From Candidatus Hydrogenedentota bacterium (GTDB taxonomy: Bacteria > Hydrogenedentota > Hydrogenedentia > Hydrogenedentales > JAEUWI01): a stretch of 58,190 bases of DNA. Each line of letters opens with the position of its first letter. Positions within the stretch are counted from its first letter, which is position 1. The stretch is from NCBI GenBank assembly GCA_016182605.1, contig JACPGE010000105.1, positions 1 through 58,190 of the forward strand, read 5' to 3'. Positions 16,973 to 27,145 of the stretch are shown one piece after another. The notes under the pieces were generated by a model that was not told the origin of the DNA, ran no database searches, and worked only from the letters and a program-made list of their open reading frames with translations. The position numbers were made by a program, and so were the translations under genes.

Positions 16973-19558
16973 GTGAACGGTAGAAGAGGCTTGAGCGCTG
17001 CGCGGGGCATGCTTGTTGCCGGGGCGCTGGGCCTGGGGCTGTTCGCCGTGGCGCACTACTACGTGCAGCCACCACTGTGGGACAAGAACCTTGGACTGCA
17101 CGACGACCGCTACTACTTCGGCCCGAACGCCTATTACCTCGACACGTCCCTGCAGAATGGTTCGTTCCCGTGGTGGAATCCCATGGTCTATTCGGGGATG
17201 CCCTTTGCCGCCGATCCCCAGGCGAGCGCCTTCTATCCGCCCCACCTGATCCGCAGCCTGCTCACGCCGGCCTTCGACCCCTATGCCACCGCGGCCAGCC
17301 TTCAACTGCTCCTCCTGCTCCACGTGTTTCTAGCGGGCATCGGCGCGCATGTGCTTGCGCGCGCGCACGGGCGCAGCCTGCCCGCCGGCATTGTTGCCGG
17401 GCTGATCTATATGGCCGGGCCGTTCAGCATCATCTACACCACTGAATTCTATATCTTTCCGCTGATGACCGCCTGGACCCCGTGGCTCCTGTGGCTGGCC
17501 CGGCGCGCGCTGCATGCGCCTGACCGGAGCGGTGCGGCGTTCTATACCCTGTTGACGGCCCTGTGTTATGGCATGAGCATCCTTGTGGGCTTTCCGCAAC
17601 TGACGGTGTACATCGGCATTATCCTCGGGCTCTACGCCCTGTTGGACGGACTGACACGCATCGCGTGGACGCACCCGGAAGAACGCGTATCGAGTCTGCT
17701 CCGCGCAATGGGCCGTGTGTTCTGTTTCACCCTCCCGGTGGCGCTGCTTGGCGCCATGCTCGCGGCCGTGCTGCTGCTGCCCGCGCTGGAGTTCAGCCAG
17801 CACAGCGCCCGCACCGATGCCGCAGGCCTGAGCATGGCCACGGGCGCGCAGAATTTCGATGCGCTTCACCTGCTGAAATGCCTGGTGGTTTTTCCGGGAA
17901 ACACGTGGGCGCCACAGGGCCTGCGCGCCGCGGGCATCGGCTCGCTGCTCGCCTTGCTCCTGGCGCTCACACACAAAGACCGGAAAACGGTCTTCGTATT
18001 CATCGCGCTCTTTCTCCTCTTCTCCGACCTTAGCCTGGGGCCGCCCTTTCCCGCGGGGCGTGTGCTCGCCGCGTTCGACTACTTCAACATCATGATCTCG
18101 CCCTGGCGCGCCGGCGCCTTCCCGGGCCTCTTCCTGGCCATTGCGGTGGCCCTTGGCATCGACGCCGCGGGCATCCCGGCAACTTCCCGTACACATGCGT
18201 TGTTCCGATCGGGCGTGTTAATTGCGGCAGGCGGCGCGATGCTCGCCATCCTCGCGTTCTGGCTCGCGGACGCACCCCTGTTTCAGCCCAACGCTTCGGT
18301 GTGGGTGCTGCCCCTCTTGACGCTCTTGGCGCTGTGCGCTTTCACGTGGTTCAACGCGCCACGCACCGCAACGATCCTCATCGCGTTGCTGATCGGATTG
18401 GAGACCGCGTTCTGGGGCGGGCAAATGCTTCCGGAATACGTGCGCACGAAAGTCGGAGGACCGTTACCGGAAAGGGCGGGAGAAGTGCGCGGGCTCTGGG
18501 CTGATAACCGGCGTCCAGCACACTTCAAGCCGAGTTGGAACATGTGGACCCTCGAAGGCGCGGCCAATGGCTATGGTCCGCTCTACCCGGGGAGGACGCG
18601 CCAAATCCTCTGCCGCCCGGCGCAGGAATCCAACTACCGGATCATACTCTCCGAAGACGACGTGCAGGTGGAGAACCAGCGTGGCAACCTGTTCGTAAAA
18701 CGCAGCTTGTGGCTGGCGCGGCAATGGGTGGCCGGCCCGCTGCCTTCCAAACAGACACTCTATCCCGCCGCGACGACCGTCTTCCTTCCTGAAGCCGTTT
18801 CGGGCGCCGCGTTGCCCGTTCCGGAGGTCACCCGGGAGAGCGTGGAGAAGCATCCCCTGTCCGATCGGGTCGATCGAATCAACCTTTCCATAGACGATGC
18901 CGTTCGCAAAACGCAGACTCAAAACAAGGAACGCATGACGACGCTACGGCTGCCGCCTTTCGACCAGGACGGAGCGCACAGTGTGCTCATGGTGGGCTAC
19001 ACTGCCAGGACACCCGTAGACGTAACGCTTGTATGCAGGAGCGAAGACGGCGTCGAACGCAAGGGCGCGCGCCAGCAGACCCAGGTCACGAGAGAAGTGG
19101 GGCGCATGCTCACTTTTCCCCTGCCCGACGGTGGACGCACGGTGGTAACGTTGAAGTGGCCGGAAGAGTCAGATGTCTTCCTGAAGATCACCAAGGCGTT
19201 TGTGTTGCGCGACCAGGCCGATGAAGACGCGCACCTGCGCATTGTGGAGCGGCGCCCCAATTCGATCGAAGTGGCCGTGTCGGATCTGCCCGGCGGCCGC
19301 TTGCTGCTCTTTGTGGATTCGGCGTATCCCGGCTGGCGCGCGGGCGTGGATGGAAACGAGACCCAGATGCTGCTGGCCAACGACGGTTTCAAAGCGGTGG
19401 CCGTGCCCGCGGGTAGTCACACGGTGCGCTTCGAGTATCACCCGGTGTGGGCGCGCACGGGCATCACTATTTCGGCGTTCACGGCAGCCTGTCTCGTGTG
19501 CGCGCTTGCCGGAATTGCCTGGAGGCGCTCCCGGGGCCATGGCGTGAAGGCCACCTGA
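16973..19558 (+). CDS. YfhO-family polytopic membrane protein (putative glycosyltransferase-like)
   Basis: An 861-residue protein with about 11-13 membrane helices in the first 500 residues and a soluble C-terminal region of about 330 residues that ends with one more helix. The early motif GLHDDRYYFGPNAYYLDTSLQNGSFPWWNPMVYSGMPFAADP is characteristic of YfhO-like proteins, and the late segment LFVDSAYPGWRAGVDGNETQML matches the family's C-terminal domain. YfhO is implicated in glycosylation of lipoteichoic acid in Firmicutes and in lipid-linked sugar transfer generally. GTG at 16973 follows GAAGGG by 6 bases; a GTG at 16937 would add 12 residues. Confidence 0.85.
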   Translation: MNGRRGLSAARGMLVAGALGLGLFAVAHYYVQPPLWDKNLGLHDDRYYFGPNAYYLDTSLQNGSFPWWNPMVYSGMPFAADPQASAFYPPHLIRSLLTPAFDPYATAASLQLLLLLHVFLAGIGAHVLARAHGRSLPAGIVAGLIYMAGPFSIIYTTEFYIFPLMTAWTPWLLWLARRALHAPDRSGAAFYTLLTALCYGMSILVGFPQLTVYIGIILGLYALLDGLTRIAWTHPEERVSSLLRAMGRVFCFTLPVALLGAMLAAVLLLPALEFSQHSARTDAAGLSMATGAQNFDALHLLKCLVVFPGNTWAPQGLRAAGIGSLLALLLALTHKDRKTVFVFIALFLLFSDLSLGPPFPAGRVLAAFDYFNIMISPWRAGAFPGLFLAIAVALGIDAAGIPATSRTHALFRSGVLIAAGGAMLAILAFWLADAPLFQPNASVWVLPLLTLLALCAFTWFNAPRTATILIALLIGLETAFWGGQMLPEYVRTKVGGPLPERAGEVRGLWADNRRPAHFKPSWNMWTLEGAANGYGPLYPGRTRQILCRPAQESNYRIILSEDDVQVENQRGNLFVKRSLWLARQWVAGPLPSKQTLYPAATTVFLPEAVSGAALPVPEVTRESVEKHPLSDRVDRINLSIDDAVRKTQTQNKERMTTLRLPPFDQDGAHSVLMVGYTARTPVDVTLVCRSEDGVERKGARQQTQVTREVGRMLTFPLPDGGRTVVTLKWPEESDVFLKITKAFVLRDQADEDAHLRIVERRPNSIEVAVSDLPGGRLLLFVDSAYPGWRAGVDGNETQMLLANDGFKAVAVPAGSHTVRFEYHPVWARTGITISAFTAACLVCALAGIAWRRSRGHGVKAT

Positions 19559-19657
19559 GCACTATTTGCGCGCCCACGGCCAATTGTGGTTTGATCTGGG
19601 GCTCAGAACCGGTTGGTGGATCTCCGGCCCACGAGGCCAGAAATGAAGGTAGTTCCC

Positions 19658-20314
19658 ATGAAATCTGTGATTTTGGCGTGCGCCCTGTGCATCGGTGCGG
19701 CGGGATGCGCCCCGGACAAGCCGGTCAACCCCCCGATGAATCCCACGCTGTCGACCGTGTTCGAGAAGCACCCGAACGAACAGTCGCTTACCATAGGGGA
19801 CGTGGAGGCGGTGATTTCGCTGACGGCGAAATTGATGGAACGCTCGCTGGCGCCCAATGTGACCGTCGAGGAAATGGCAACCAGTTCCAAGGCGCTGGTG
19901 CTGACCACCATCGATATCAAGCCGCCCTTTCCCACGGAACTGTGGGTCAATTTCGACATCAAGTCGACCAAGGCCTTTGCGGAAACGCCCGTGGCCGTGC
20001 AGGGCAAGATCGTGCGCGAAGACCAGCCGATCGAAACGATCTATACGGTACTGGGCGAACATGCGCGGCGCGCCGACCGCAAACCGATTGAGGGCGTCCC
20101 TCCGCAGAACTTCGAAGTTGACGTCCTCAAGGGGCTTCAGTCGATTCCCGACAGCATGCTGATTCAGGGCGAACTCCAACTGCTCCTCACTCCCGGCGGA
20201 ACGAAAGCCTCGGAGATCGACCCGGCGTCCGTTACCGTTCCCCCGGAGAGAACGGGCTCGTGCATCGGCAACGCGTTGCGCATCAACTTTCACCACGAAG
20301 CGGGCGGCGCATGA
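19658..20314 (+). CDS. Hypothetical lipoprotein
   Basis: A 218-residue protein with signal MKSVILACALCIGAAGC (lipobox Cys17). The mature part begins Pro-rich (APDKPVNPPMNP) and continues with mixed helix and strand segments without a family I recognise. AAGGTAG precedes the ATG at 19658. The stop overlaps the ATG of the PIG-L gene (ATGA at 20311-20314), so the two are coupled. Confidence 0.75.
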   Translation: MKSVILACALCIGAAGCAPDKPVNPPMNPTLSTVFEKHPNEQSLTIGDVEAVISLTAKLMERSLAPNVTVEEMATSSKALVLTTIDIKPPFPTELWVNFDIKSTKAFAETPVAVQGKIVREDQPIETIYTVLGEHARRADRKPIEGVPPQNFEVDVLKGLQSIPDSMLIQGELQLLLTPGGTKASEIDPASVTVPPERTGSCIGNALRINFHHEAGGA

Positions 20315-21111
20315 ACATCGTCTGCTTTGGCGCGCACCCCGACGACGCCGAAGTCTTTGCTGGAGGATCCATCCTGAAATGGGTGCGCGCAGGACACCGG
20401 GTGCTTGTCGTATCTCTCACCAACGGCGATGTGGGGCATCACGAGGAGGCCGGCGGCGCACTGGCCAGGCGCAGGCGCGCCGAGAGCGAAGCCGCGGCGG
20501 CGCTTGGGGGCTATCGTGTGCTGCTGCTGGACAACCACGACGGGGAACTCGCGCCCACACTGGCCCTGCGCAAAGACATCGTCCGCATCATCCGCCGCGA
20601 GGAGGCCGATCTCGTGCTCACGCACCGGCCTTGGGATTATCATCCCGATCACCGTTATGGCGCGATGGCGGTTCAAGACGCAGCCTACATGGTCATGGTG
20701 CCCCACTTTTGCCCGGACACGCCCGCAGTGCGCCACAACCCGGTGTTTTGCTATATGATGGATCAGTTCACCAAGCCCCTCCCCTTCTCGGCGGACGTGG
20801 CCGTGAACGTTTCGGACGTCATGCAGGACAAGTACCGCCTTCTGGACGCCATGCCCTCACAGTTCTACGAGTGGCTGCCCTGGATCGAGCGGCAACCCGT
20901 TCCCATTCCTGAATCCGCCCCCGATCGGCTGCGGTGGCTCCAGGAGACTTGGGACCCGTACTTCGCGCGTGCGTGCGCAGCCGGAGAACAGGCCATGGTA
21001 CGGCGCTATGGCGCCGCCGCGAATGGCATCACCCATGTCGAACTCTTCGAGGTCTGCGAGTATGGCAGTCATCCCAACACGGACGCCCTGCTGGAGTATT
21101 TCCCCCTATAG
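20311..21111 (+). CDS. PIG-L-family deacetylase
   Basis: A 266-residue zinc-dependent deacetylase-like protein. The N terminus is MNIVCFGAHPDDAEVFAGG, with the metal-binding AHPDDAE motif at residues 8-14; the third ligand lies in WDYHPDHRYG. This family (LmbE/MshB/BshB) removes acetyl groups from N-acetylglucosaminyl compounds; large environmental paralogue sets exist and the substrate here is unknown. The ATG overlaps the preceding stop. A SIMPL-like gene follows after 24 bases. Confidence 0.92.
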   Translation: MNIVCFGAHPDDAEVFAGGSILKWVRAGHRVLVVSLTNGDVGHHEEAGGALARRRRAESEAAAALGGYRVLLLDNHDGELAPTLALRKDIVRIIRREEADLVLTHRPWDYHPDHRYGAMAVQDAAYMVMVPHFCPDTPAVRHNPVFCYMMDQFTKPLPFSADVAVNVSDVMQDKYRLLDAMPSQFYEWLPWIERQPVPIPESAPDRLRWLQETWDPYFARACAAGEQAMVRRYGAAANGITHVELFEVCEYGSHPNTDALLEYFPL

Positions 21112-21135
21112 GTTTACGAAGAGGAGCGCATCACC

Positions 21136-21825
21136 ATGCTGAAGATTGCCCCGCCCTTCTTGTTGACGGCGATCATGTTATTCGCCGCATTGACTGCCAC
21201 GGCCCAGGAAACGGAACAGCCGCCCTTCGTGGAGAGCACGGGGGAAGCGACCGTCTTTGGCGTTCCCACGGAAGTTTCCTTCGCGCTCCGGCACACCGAT
21301 CAGGGGGATACCCTGGAAGCTGCACTGAATGCGGCGCTGGTCTTCGAAAGCGCCTTCAAGGCGGCCCTCGCAAGCCACCCGGCACAGCCCCTCTCTTTCG
21401 AGTTGCACGGGCCCGTGGTGATCGATCCCGTCCTGCCCGCGGTGGAATCCACTGTGGTGCTGCGCTTCGGACTCAGTTCGCTCTCGGGCGGCCAGCAAAA
21501 CCTGACCGCATTCGGCGTTCTGTGTGACGGCATCCGGGCGCTGGCCGAGGCGCAAGGGGCCAGCATTTCCGCGCCCCAATTGGGCATTGCGCAGGACGCG
21601 CAGGACGCCCTCGTTCGCGAAGCCGTGCAAACCGCCACGGAAAACGCCTACACCGCGGCCGACAGCGCGGCCAAGGCGCTGGGCGCCCCGATTCTCACCA
21701 TTAATTTGGTGCAGGTGCTGGAGACGGTGTGGAACGATCCAGCAGCGGGGCATGGAATCATGCCGAACCTCCGCCAATATGCCTGCACCGCGAGCGTGCG
21801 CGTACTCTACGAACTCGGCAATTGA
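21136..21825 (+). CDS. Secreted SIMPL (DUF541)-like protein
   Basis: A 229-residue protein with a signal peptide (MLKIAPPFLLTAIMLFAALTATAQ). The mature start VESTGEATVFGVPTEVSFALRH, the Ala-rich helix repeats and the late segment AVQTATENAYTAADSAAKALGA resemble the SIMPL/DUF541 periplasmic domain. The function of that family is poorly known. GAGGAG lies 9 bases before the ATG. Same strand as the PIG-L gene, 24 bases after it. Confidence 0.65.
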   Translation: MLKIAPPFLLTAIMLFAALTATAQETEQPPFVESTGEATVFGVPTEVSFALRHTDQGDTLEAALNAALVFESAFKAALASHPAQPLSFELHGPVVIDPVLPAVESTVVLRFGLSSLSGGQQNLTAFGVLCDGIRALAEAQGASISAPQLGIAQDAQDALVREAVQTATENAYTAADSAAKALGAPILTINLVQVLETVWNDPAAGHGIMPNLRQYACTASVRVLYELGN

Positions 21826-21890
21826 CGCCCCTCCATTGCGCCCTGAACCAGAAGGGCCGGCTGCCATGCTCAACTCAAGGGATTCACGTT

Positions 21891-23402
21891 ATGCGCCATG
21901 GAAAGCGCCTTTTCTCCACCGTGCTGATTCTGACCACCTTCGCGGCCGGCACAACCGCCACAGCGGCCGCGCCCATTGCGCTCCATCCGGAGAACCCCCA
22001 TTATTTTCTCTGGCGCGACAAACCGGCTGTGCTCGTCACCTCAGCCGAACACTACGGCGCCGTGCTGAATCTGGACTTCGATTTCAACCGCTATTTGGCC
22101 GAACTCCAGAAGCATGGACTAAATCTCACCCGTACCTTTTCCGGCACCTACGTGGAGCTTCCCCATTCCTTCGGCATCACCGGCAACCCCCTCTCGCCAG
22201 AGCCCGCCCGCTACATCACCCCATGGGCCCGAAGCAGCACGCCAGGCATCAATGATCGCGGACCGAAGTTCGACCTGACCCAATGGGACCCCGCCTATTT
22301 CGAGCGTCTGAAGGACTTCATGAGCGCAGCCGCCCAGGCCGGGGTCGTGGTGGAGTTCACCCTCTTCTGCACCCTTTACGAAGACCCCCTCTGGAACGCC
22401 TCCCCCATGTACGTGGACAACAACGTGAACGGCGTCGGCACGTGCCCGCGCCAAGAGGTCTTCAAACTGATGCACGACGACCTGACCCAGGTGCAACTGG
22501 CCGTAACCCGCAAGCTGGTGCAGGAACTCCACAGCTTCGACAACCTGATCTACGAGGTCTGCAATGAACCCTACGTCGACGATTGCGTCAACCTCGAATG
22601 GCAGCACCGCATCGTGGACGCGATTGTGGAGGAGGAAACCCAGCTCGGATCGCGCCATCTCATCTCCATGAACATCGCGAACCAAAAAGCCCGCGTCGAT
22701 TCGCCGAATCCCCACGTGCTGGTCCTCAACTTCCACTATGCCTACCCCCCAGAAACCGTGGCGATGAACCAGGATCACAACCGGGTCATCGGTGACAACG
22801 AAACCGGATTCCGCGGCAAGGAAGACTTCCCCTATCGCAGCGAAGGCTGGGATTTCCTCCTCGCCGGCGGCGCCCTCTTCAATCACCTCGACTGGTCCTT
22901 CACCCCGCCCCATCCCGACGGCGATTTCACCTCCTTCGACTCTCCAGGCGGCGGAGGCCCGGCGATTCGCCAACAGGTGGCCGTACTCAAACGGTTCCTG
23001 GAAGAATTCGATTTCGTGCGCATGCAGCCGGACGCCTCACTGGCCAGCGCACTGCCCAAGGGATTCTCCCTCCAACTGCTGGCCGAGCCGGGCATGGCTT
23101 ACGCCCTCTACCTTCGCGCCAGGGAAGGCGCGCCCGAAGACGGCGCAAAACGCCCGGTGGAATTTTTACTCGAATTGCCGGCCGGCGCCTACGCCGTCGA
23201 ATGGCTCGACCCCAAGTCCGGCGAACGCAGCGCGGGAGAGGCCCTCAACCATGCGGGCGGCCCGTGCCGTCTGGTGACGCCGCCATTCCTGGAAGATGTG
23301 GCCCTCGCACTCCGGCGACACCCCGCTGCCTCAACAGCCCCCGAATCCGGGTCTGAGCCAGGCACAAGGAGAGCCCACACCCGGAAAAACAATCGCGGGT
23401 AA
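21891..23402 (+). CDS. Secreted glycoside-hydrolase-like protein (TIM-barrel, DUF4038/GH5-like)
   Basis: A 503-residue protein with a signal peptide (MRHGKRLFSTVLILTTFAAG, ending TATAAA). The barrel begins IALHPENPHYFLWRDKPAVLVTS, as in the cellulase-like and DUF4038 groups. Two candidate catalytic glutamates are visible: NEPY after strand 4 (LIYEVCNEPYVDD), the usual acid/base, and GDNETGF later, a likely nucleophile. A small C-terminal beta domain (PVEFLLELPAGAYAVEWLDPKSGE) resembles the putative collagen-binding-like domain of these enzymes. The ATG at 21891 gives the signal peptide. The sugar substrate is not evident. Confidence 0.8.
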   Translation: MRHGKRLFSTVLILTTFAAGTTATAAAPIALHPENPHYFLWRDKPAVLVTSAEHYGAVLNLDFDFNRYLAELQKHGLNLTRTFSGTYVELPHSFGITGNPLSPEPARYITPWARSSTPGINDRGPKFDLTQWDPAYFERLKDFMSAAAQAGVVVEFTLFCTLYEDPLWNASPMYVDNNVNGVGTCPRQEVFKLMHDDLTQVQLAVTRKLVQELHSFDNLIYEVCNEPYVDDCVNLEWQHRIVDAIVEEETQLGSRHLISMNIANQKARVDSPNPHVLVLNFHYAYPPETVAMNQDHNRVIGDNETGFRGKEDFPYRSEGWDFLLAGGALFNHLDWSFTPPHPDGDFTSFDSPGGGGPAIRQQVAVLKRFLEEFDFVRMQPDASLASALPKGFSLQLLAEPGMAYALYLRAREGAPEDGAKRPVEFLLELPAGAYAVEWLDPKSGERSAGEALNHAGGPCRLVTPPFLEDVALALRRHPAASTAPESGSEPGTRRAHTRKNNRG

Positions 23403-23420
23403 AGGGCACGGAAATTTCGC

Positions 23421-23426
23421 TATACT
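23421..23426 (+). promoter_or_regulatory. Possible -10 element for the histidine kinase gene
   Basis: TATACT in an AT-rich patch, about 50 bases before the ATG at 23475. The -35 position has no good match (TAAAGG), so this is weak evidence for a promoter. Confidence 0.3.
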
Positions 23427-23474
23427 GCATTCTGTGAGGTATGGATTGAACCCCCCTCCTGGAGCCAGCACTGA

Positions 23475-26123
23475 ATGGACAAAGACTTCCTGTACCGGGT
23501 TGGGGGCGAGAAAATCCCCGCCATCTCCTGGATCGCCGTGCGCATCGCCCTGATCTATGCCCTCTCCTCCGTGCTGTATATCACCTTCTCCGATCAAATT
23601 GTCCACACCTTTGTGCAGGATCTGGAGGTTGCCACACTCATTCAGACCCTGAAGGGATGGGGCTTCGTCCTGTTGAGCGCGCTGCTTATCTTTGTGCTGC
23701 TCCAGCGGGAGATTCGCCGTTTCCAGGAGGTTCAGCAGCGGATCGTTCAGGACAAGCTGCAATTTCAGACCATCATCGACAACTCCACGGCAATTATTCA
23801 CGTCAAGGATGTGGAAGGCCGTTTTCTTCTCTGCAACCGGCAGCTTGAAGAATTTATCGGCGCGAGACCGGGTGAGTTACTGGGCAAGACCGATGCGGAA
23901 ATCTTGCCTGGCGCCCAGGCCGGACAATCCCGGAAGAACGACTTGCAGGTGCTCGAATATGCGCGCCCGATGGAGTTCGAGGAAATCTTTGAGGCGGGCG
24001 ACGGCGCCCTGCGCACCTATATTTCGCTCAAGTTCCCCTTGCGGCGAAGCGATGGAAAGGTCTATGCGGTCTGCGGCATCTCCACCGATATTACCGAGCG
24101 GAAACGCACGGAAGAGGCGCTCCGGGTCAACCAGGAGCGCTACCGGGTGCTGGTGGAGAATGCGCCCGACGCCATTGTCGTCTACAGCGAGGCGTCCGGG
24201 AAATTTGTGGACGTCAATTCCAATGCGGAGCGGCTGTTCCGCATGTCGCGCAGCGCCCTGCTCGAATGCGATCCCATGATGCTGAGTCCTGCCGTGCAGC
24301 CCAACGGGGCCGGTTCCGCGGCGCTCAGCCGGGCCATGCTCGCCGAGGCGCTCGCGGGCAAGACCCCCGCTTTTGACTGGGTCCACCGCAGATCCGACGG
24401 CAAGGAATTCACGTGTGAAGTGCGGCTGGTCCGCATCCCCCCGTTCGAGCAGCGCCTGGTCCGCGGATCGATCGGCGATGTGACCCAGCGCAGAAAATTG
24501 GAGGAGTCCTTCCGCGTGCTGCTGGAGATCGCATCGCGCACCGCGGGCAACGCATTCTTCGAAACGGCAGCGATAGAGATCGCCCGTATTCTCGCCATGG
24601 ATTGCGTCCTGATTGGACGCATTAGCCCGGAAGACCACGAGCGCATTGAATCCATAGCGATGGTGACGCAAGGGGCATTGTCAGACAACGTCGCCTATGA
24701 CCTGGAAGACACTCCCTGTGCGGACGTGTTCGGGAAGACGCCGTGTATTATCCCCTCCGGGGCCGCCGCCCAGTTCCCGAAGGACGCCCTATTGCGCGAC
24801 ATGGGCGTCGAAGCTTATGCCGGCATGCCGCTTTTCAGTTCCAATGGCGAGCCGCTCGGCATCCTCGTGGCCTTATCCTGCGTTCGCCTGGAGAATGCGC
24901 CGCTCGTCCAATCGGTGCTTCAGGCCTTCGCGAGTTCCATCGGCCCCGAGCTGGGGCGCATGCAGGCCGAAGAGGCGCTCCGGAAAAGCGAGCAGAACTA
25001 CCGCGAGATCTTCAATTCCACGACGGACGCCATCTTCTTGTATGACATGGAATCCGGCAGGCTCCTCGATGTCAACGGCGCAACGCTGGAGATGTTCGGC
25101 TTGACGCGCATCGAAGCGCTCTCCATGACGATAGCGCAGTTGGGCCGCGGCGATACCGGCCAGAGCCTTGAGGAGGCGATCCGGAACCGGCCAGGCGGCG
25201 CGCAGGCGCCTTTTTTTGAGTGGCTCGCCCACGGCAAGGACGCTCAGCCTTTCTGGCTGGAGGCGGCCTTGCGCAACACCGAGATCGGCGGCGCCGGCTG
25301 CATGCTGGCCGTCGTGCGCAACATCACCGATCGGCAAAAGCTGGAAGGACAGCTCCGGCAGGCCCAGAAGATGGAAGCCATTGGCCAGCTTGCGGGGGGC
25401 GTCGCCCACGATTTCAACAACATCCTGCAAGCCATCGTGGCGCATGCCGGGATGGTGCGCATGTCCGTGCCCCAGGAGAGTCCCATCCACGCTGACCTGG
25501 ACGAGATTGAATCCGACGCGGAACGCGCAAGCCGCCTGACGCGCCAGTTGCTCACGTTCAGCCGCAACCATGAGAACCGGCCCCAGGTGCTGGACCTCGC
25601 GGCGCTGGTGCAGAATCTCGCCCGCATGCTCCTGCGCCTTCTCGGCCACAATATCAGCCTGGAGCTGGAATGCCCCGATACGCTGCCCAGCGTCTACGCC
25701 GACCCCGCGCAGATGGAGCAAATCCTCGTGAATCTTTGCGTGAACGCCCGGGACGCCATGCCCAAGGGCGGATTGATCGGAGTGAAATTGAGCGCGGTTG
25801 AACTCGACAGCGCCTTCTGCGCGGAAAACTCCTGGGCCAGGGCGGGCCGCTTTCTGCGGCTCACGGTATCCGACTCGGGTAACGGTATTCCCCCCGAGAA
25901 TCTCGAACGCATCTTCGAACCCTTCTTCACGACGAAAGGTCTGGACAAGGGTAGCGGCCTTGGTCTCGCCACGGTGTACGGCATCATCCAGCACCACCAG
26001 GGGCTGCTGCATGTGCGGAGCGCGCCCCGGCAAGGCTCTACCTTCGAGGTCTATATTCCACTTTCCGGGGCGGCGCACGAAACGGACGCCCGCGACGAAT
26101 GGGTGGCGGCCGGATTGGGTTGA
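23475..26123 (+). CDS. Membrane-bound multi-PAS/GAF sensor histidine kinase
   Basis: An 882-residue kinase. Two membrane helices lie at about 15-35 and 58-75. Three PAS domains follow: the first after [18 protein letters not shown], the second after [17 protein letters not shown], and the third after [21 protein letters not shown]-like domain sits between the second and third (around [25 protein letters not shown]). The HisKA motif is [16 protein letters not shown] with the phospho-acceptor His at about residue 645; the ATPase domain shows [21 protein letters not shown] and [12 protein letters not shown]. There is no receiver domain and no response regulator alongside, so the partner is encoded elsewhere. 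Confidence 0.94.
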   Translation: MDKDFLYRVGGEKIPAISWIAVRIALIYALSSVLYITFSDQIVHTFVQDLEVATLIQTLKGWGFVLLSALLIFVLLQREIRRFQEVQQRIVQDKLQFQTIIDNSTAIIHVKDVEGRFLLCNRQLEEFIGARPGELLGKTDAEILPGAQAGQSRKNDLQVLEYARPMEFEEIFEAGDGALRTYISLKFPLRRSDGKVYAVCGISTDITERKRTEEALRVNQERYRVLVENAPDAIVVYSEASGKFVDVNSNAERLFRMSRSALLECDPMMLSPAVQPNGAGSAALSRAMLAEALAGKTPAFDWVHRRSDGKEFTCEVRLVRIPPFEQRLVRGSIGDVTQRRKLEESFRVLLEIASRTAGNAFFETAAIEIARILAMDCVLIGRISPEDHERIESIAMVTQGALSDNVAYDLEDTPCADVFGKTPCIIPSGAAAQFPKDALLRDMGVEAYAGMPLFSSNGEPLGILVALSCVRLENAPLVQSVLQAFASSIGPELGRMQAEEALRKSEQNYREIFNSTTDAIFLYDMESGRLLDVNGATLEMFGLTRIEALSMTIAQLGRGDTGQSLEEAIRNRPGGAQAPFFEWLAHGKDAQPFWLEAALRNTEIGGAGCMLAVVRNITDRQKLEGQLRQAQKMEAIGQLAGGVAHDFNNILQAIVAHAGMVRMSVPQESPIHADLDEIESDAERASRLTRQLLTFSRNHENRPQVLDLAALVQNLARMLLRLLGHNISLELECPDTLPSVYADPAQMEQILVNLCVNARDAMPKGGLIGVKLSAVELDSAFCAENSWARAGRFLRLTVSDSGNGIPPENLERIFEPFFTTKGLDKGSGLGLATVYGIIQHHQGLLHVRSAPRQGSTFEVYIPLSGAAHETDARDEWVAAGLG

Positions 26124-26132
26124 GAGGCGGCG

Positions 26133-26807
26133 CTACTGGATTTGCTCCATGTAACGGTTGGAGAGTATGGCCACGGTTCGCGTGCTCACTGTGGTTCCCG
26201 GGAGGGGATCCGGGTAATCGACCCGGGTGCGGGATCCGTCGCTCAGGAGCACCACGGTTCCGGCGAAATCGGAATTCATGTGCGCCATCTTGGTCGAGAT
26301 GAAGTCCCAGGCGATAATGTGTTTGGAACCGCCTTTTTCGTCGATCGATTCCTTCGCCTTCGGCAACACGTGCTGGGCGCCGTCTTCGTCCGTGGCGATG
26401 AGTTCGCCGCTGGCGGTAAAGGACACGGGAACGCTCTCGTCCACATTGATCAGCGTGTTCCAGTAGGCGTTGAACTCCGCGTCTGTGCCAACTTGATAGA
26501 GCAGTTGCGTGACGATAAGGTCGAATTTCCCCGCATCGATGGCTCGCCGGTACGAACGCCGCGCGCAGAGCCGCTCCGCGGCTTCGGCGCTGAAGTTGGG
26601 TGGAATTTCACCGCATTGTATCCGGGCGATTTCCTGCAGCAGGAAAGACTGCCGTTTGGCCTCGTTGCCGGCCACTTCTTTGGCTTGGCGAATGGCCTTG
26701 AGGTAGTGGGGCATGGCGATGGCCATGAGCACCATGATGATCGCAAGAACGATCAAGGTTTCCAGGAGGCTGAAGCCGCTGGAAAGGTCTGGGGAACGCC
26801 GCAACAT
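26133..26807 (-). CDS. Type IV pilin/type II secretion pseudopilin-like protein
   Basis: A 224-residue protein with the prepilin signal GFSLLETLIVLAIIMVLMAIAMP (cut after Gly11; Glu is at mature position 5 as required). The rest is soluble, with DGSRTRVDYPDPLPG near the end, and not assignable. Unlike the DUF1559 pilin upstream it lacks the H-x-DG element. ATG at 26807 has GGAG 9 bases upstream; another ATG at 26822 is poorer. It converges with the histidine kinase gene with 9 bases between stops. Confidence 0.85.
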   Translation of the reverse strand: MLRRSPDLSSGFSLLETLIVLAIIMVLMAIAMPHYLKAIRQAKEVAGNEAKRQSFLLQEIARIQCGEIPPNFSAEAAERLCARRSYRRAIDAGKFDLIVTQLLYQVGTDAEFNAYWNTLINVDESVPVSFTASGELIATDEDGAQHVLPKAKESIDEKGGSKHIIAWDFISTKMAHMNSDFAGTVVLLSDGSRTRVDYPDPLPGTTVSTRTVAILSNRYMEQIQ

Positions 26808-26935
26808 ACCGGCTCGCTCCATCGATTGGGGGATAGCATCCGGCCTTTGCCCTTACTATGTCACCCGGCGGGCAAATCGATCAACCCCAAATTGCGCATG
26901 CCGGCGGCCGGGCGCGCCTTCCAATCGCCGGTTAG

Positions 26936-27145
26936 CCCGCATATTTCACCACTTTGCGATCACCGGATCGCATTCGGATTGGCAACGTGGTGAACTATGC
27001 TCGGCGTGACGATGGTGCTGGCGTTCACTGGGCAGGCCAAATCACGGGCTGTCTGGCGATGCCGCCGTGCATGTTGTGGCAATTGTGGATGTACGAAAGA
27101 GTTACGGAACAAACGCATGGCGCCCGTGATTTATCCGGGTTAGAG
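26936..27145. repeat. Dispersed repeat, copy 1 (longer form)
   Basis: This intergenic block matches a second one at 56559-56713. Shared parts: the first 19 bases (CCCGCATATTTCACCACTT, 26936-26954); after a variable spacer, an 89-base segment (26987-27075) with 7 mismatches to 56611-56699; and a right edge TTTATCCGGG (27130-27139). The left end GCATATTTCACCAC and GTGGTGAACTATGC at 26987-27000 are imperfect inverted repeats. Relative to copy 2, this copy has about 55 extra bases after 27075. The right edge touches the stop of the minus-strand kinase gene. Confidence 0.8.
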
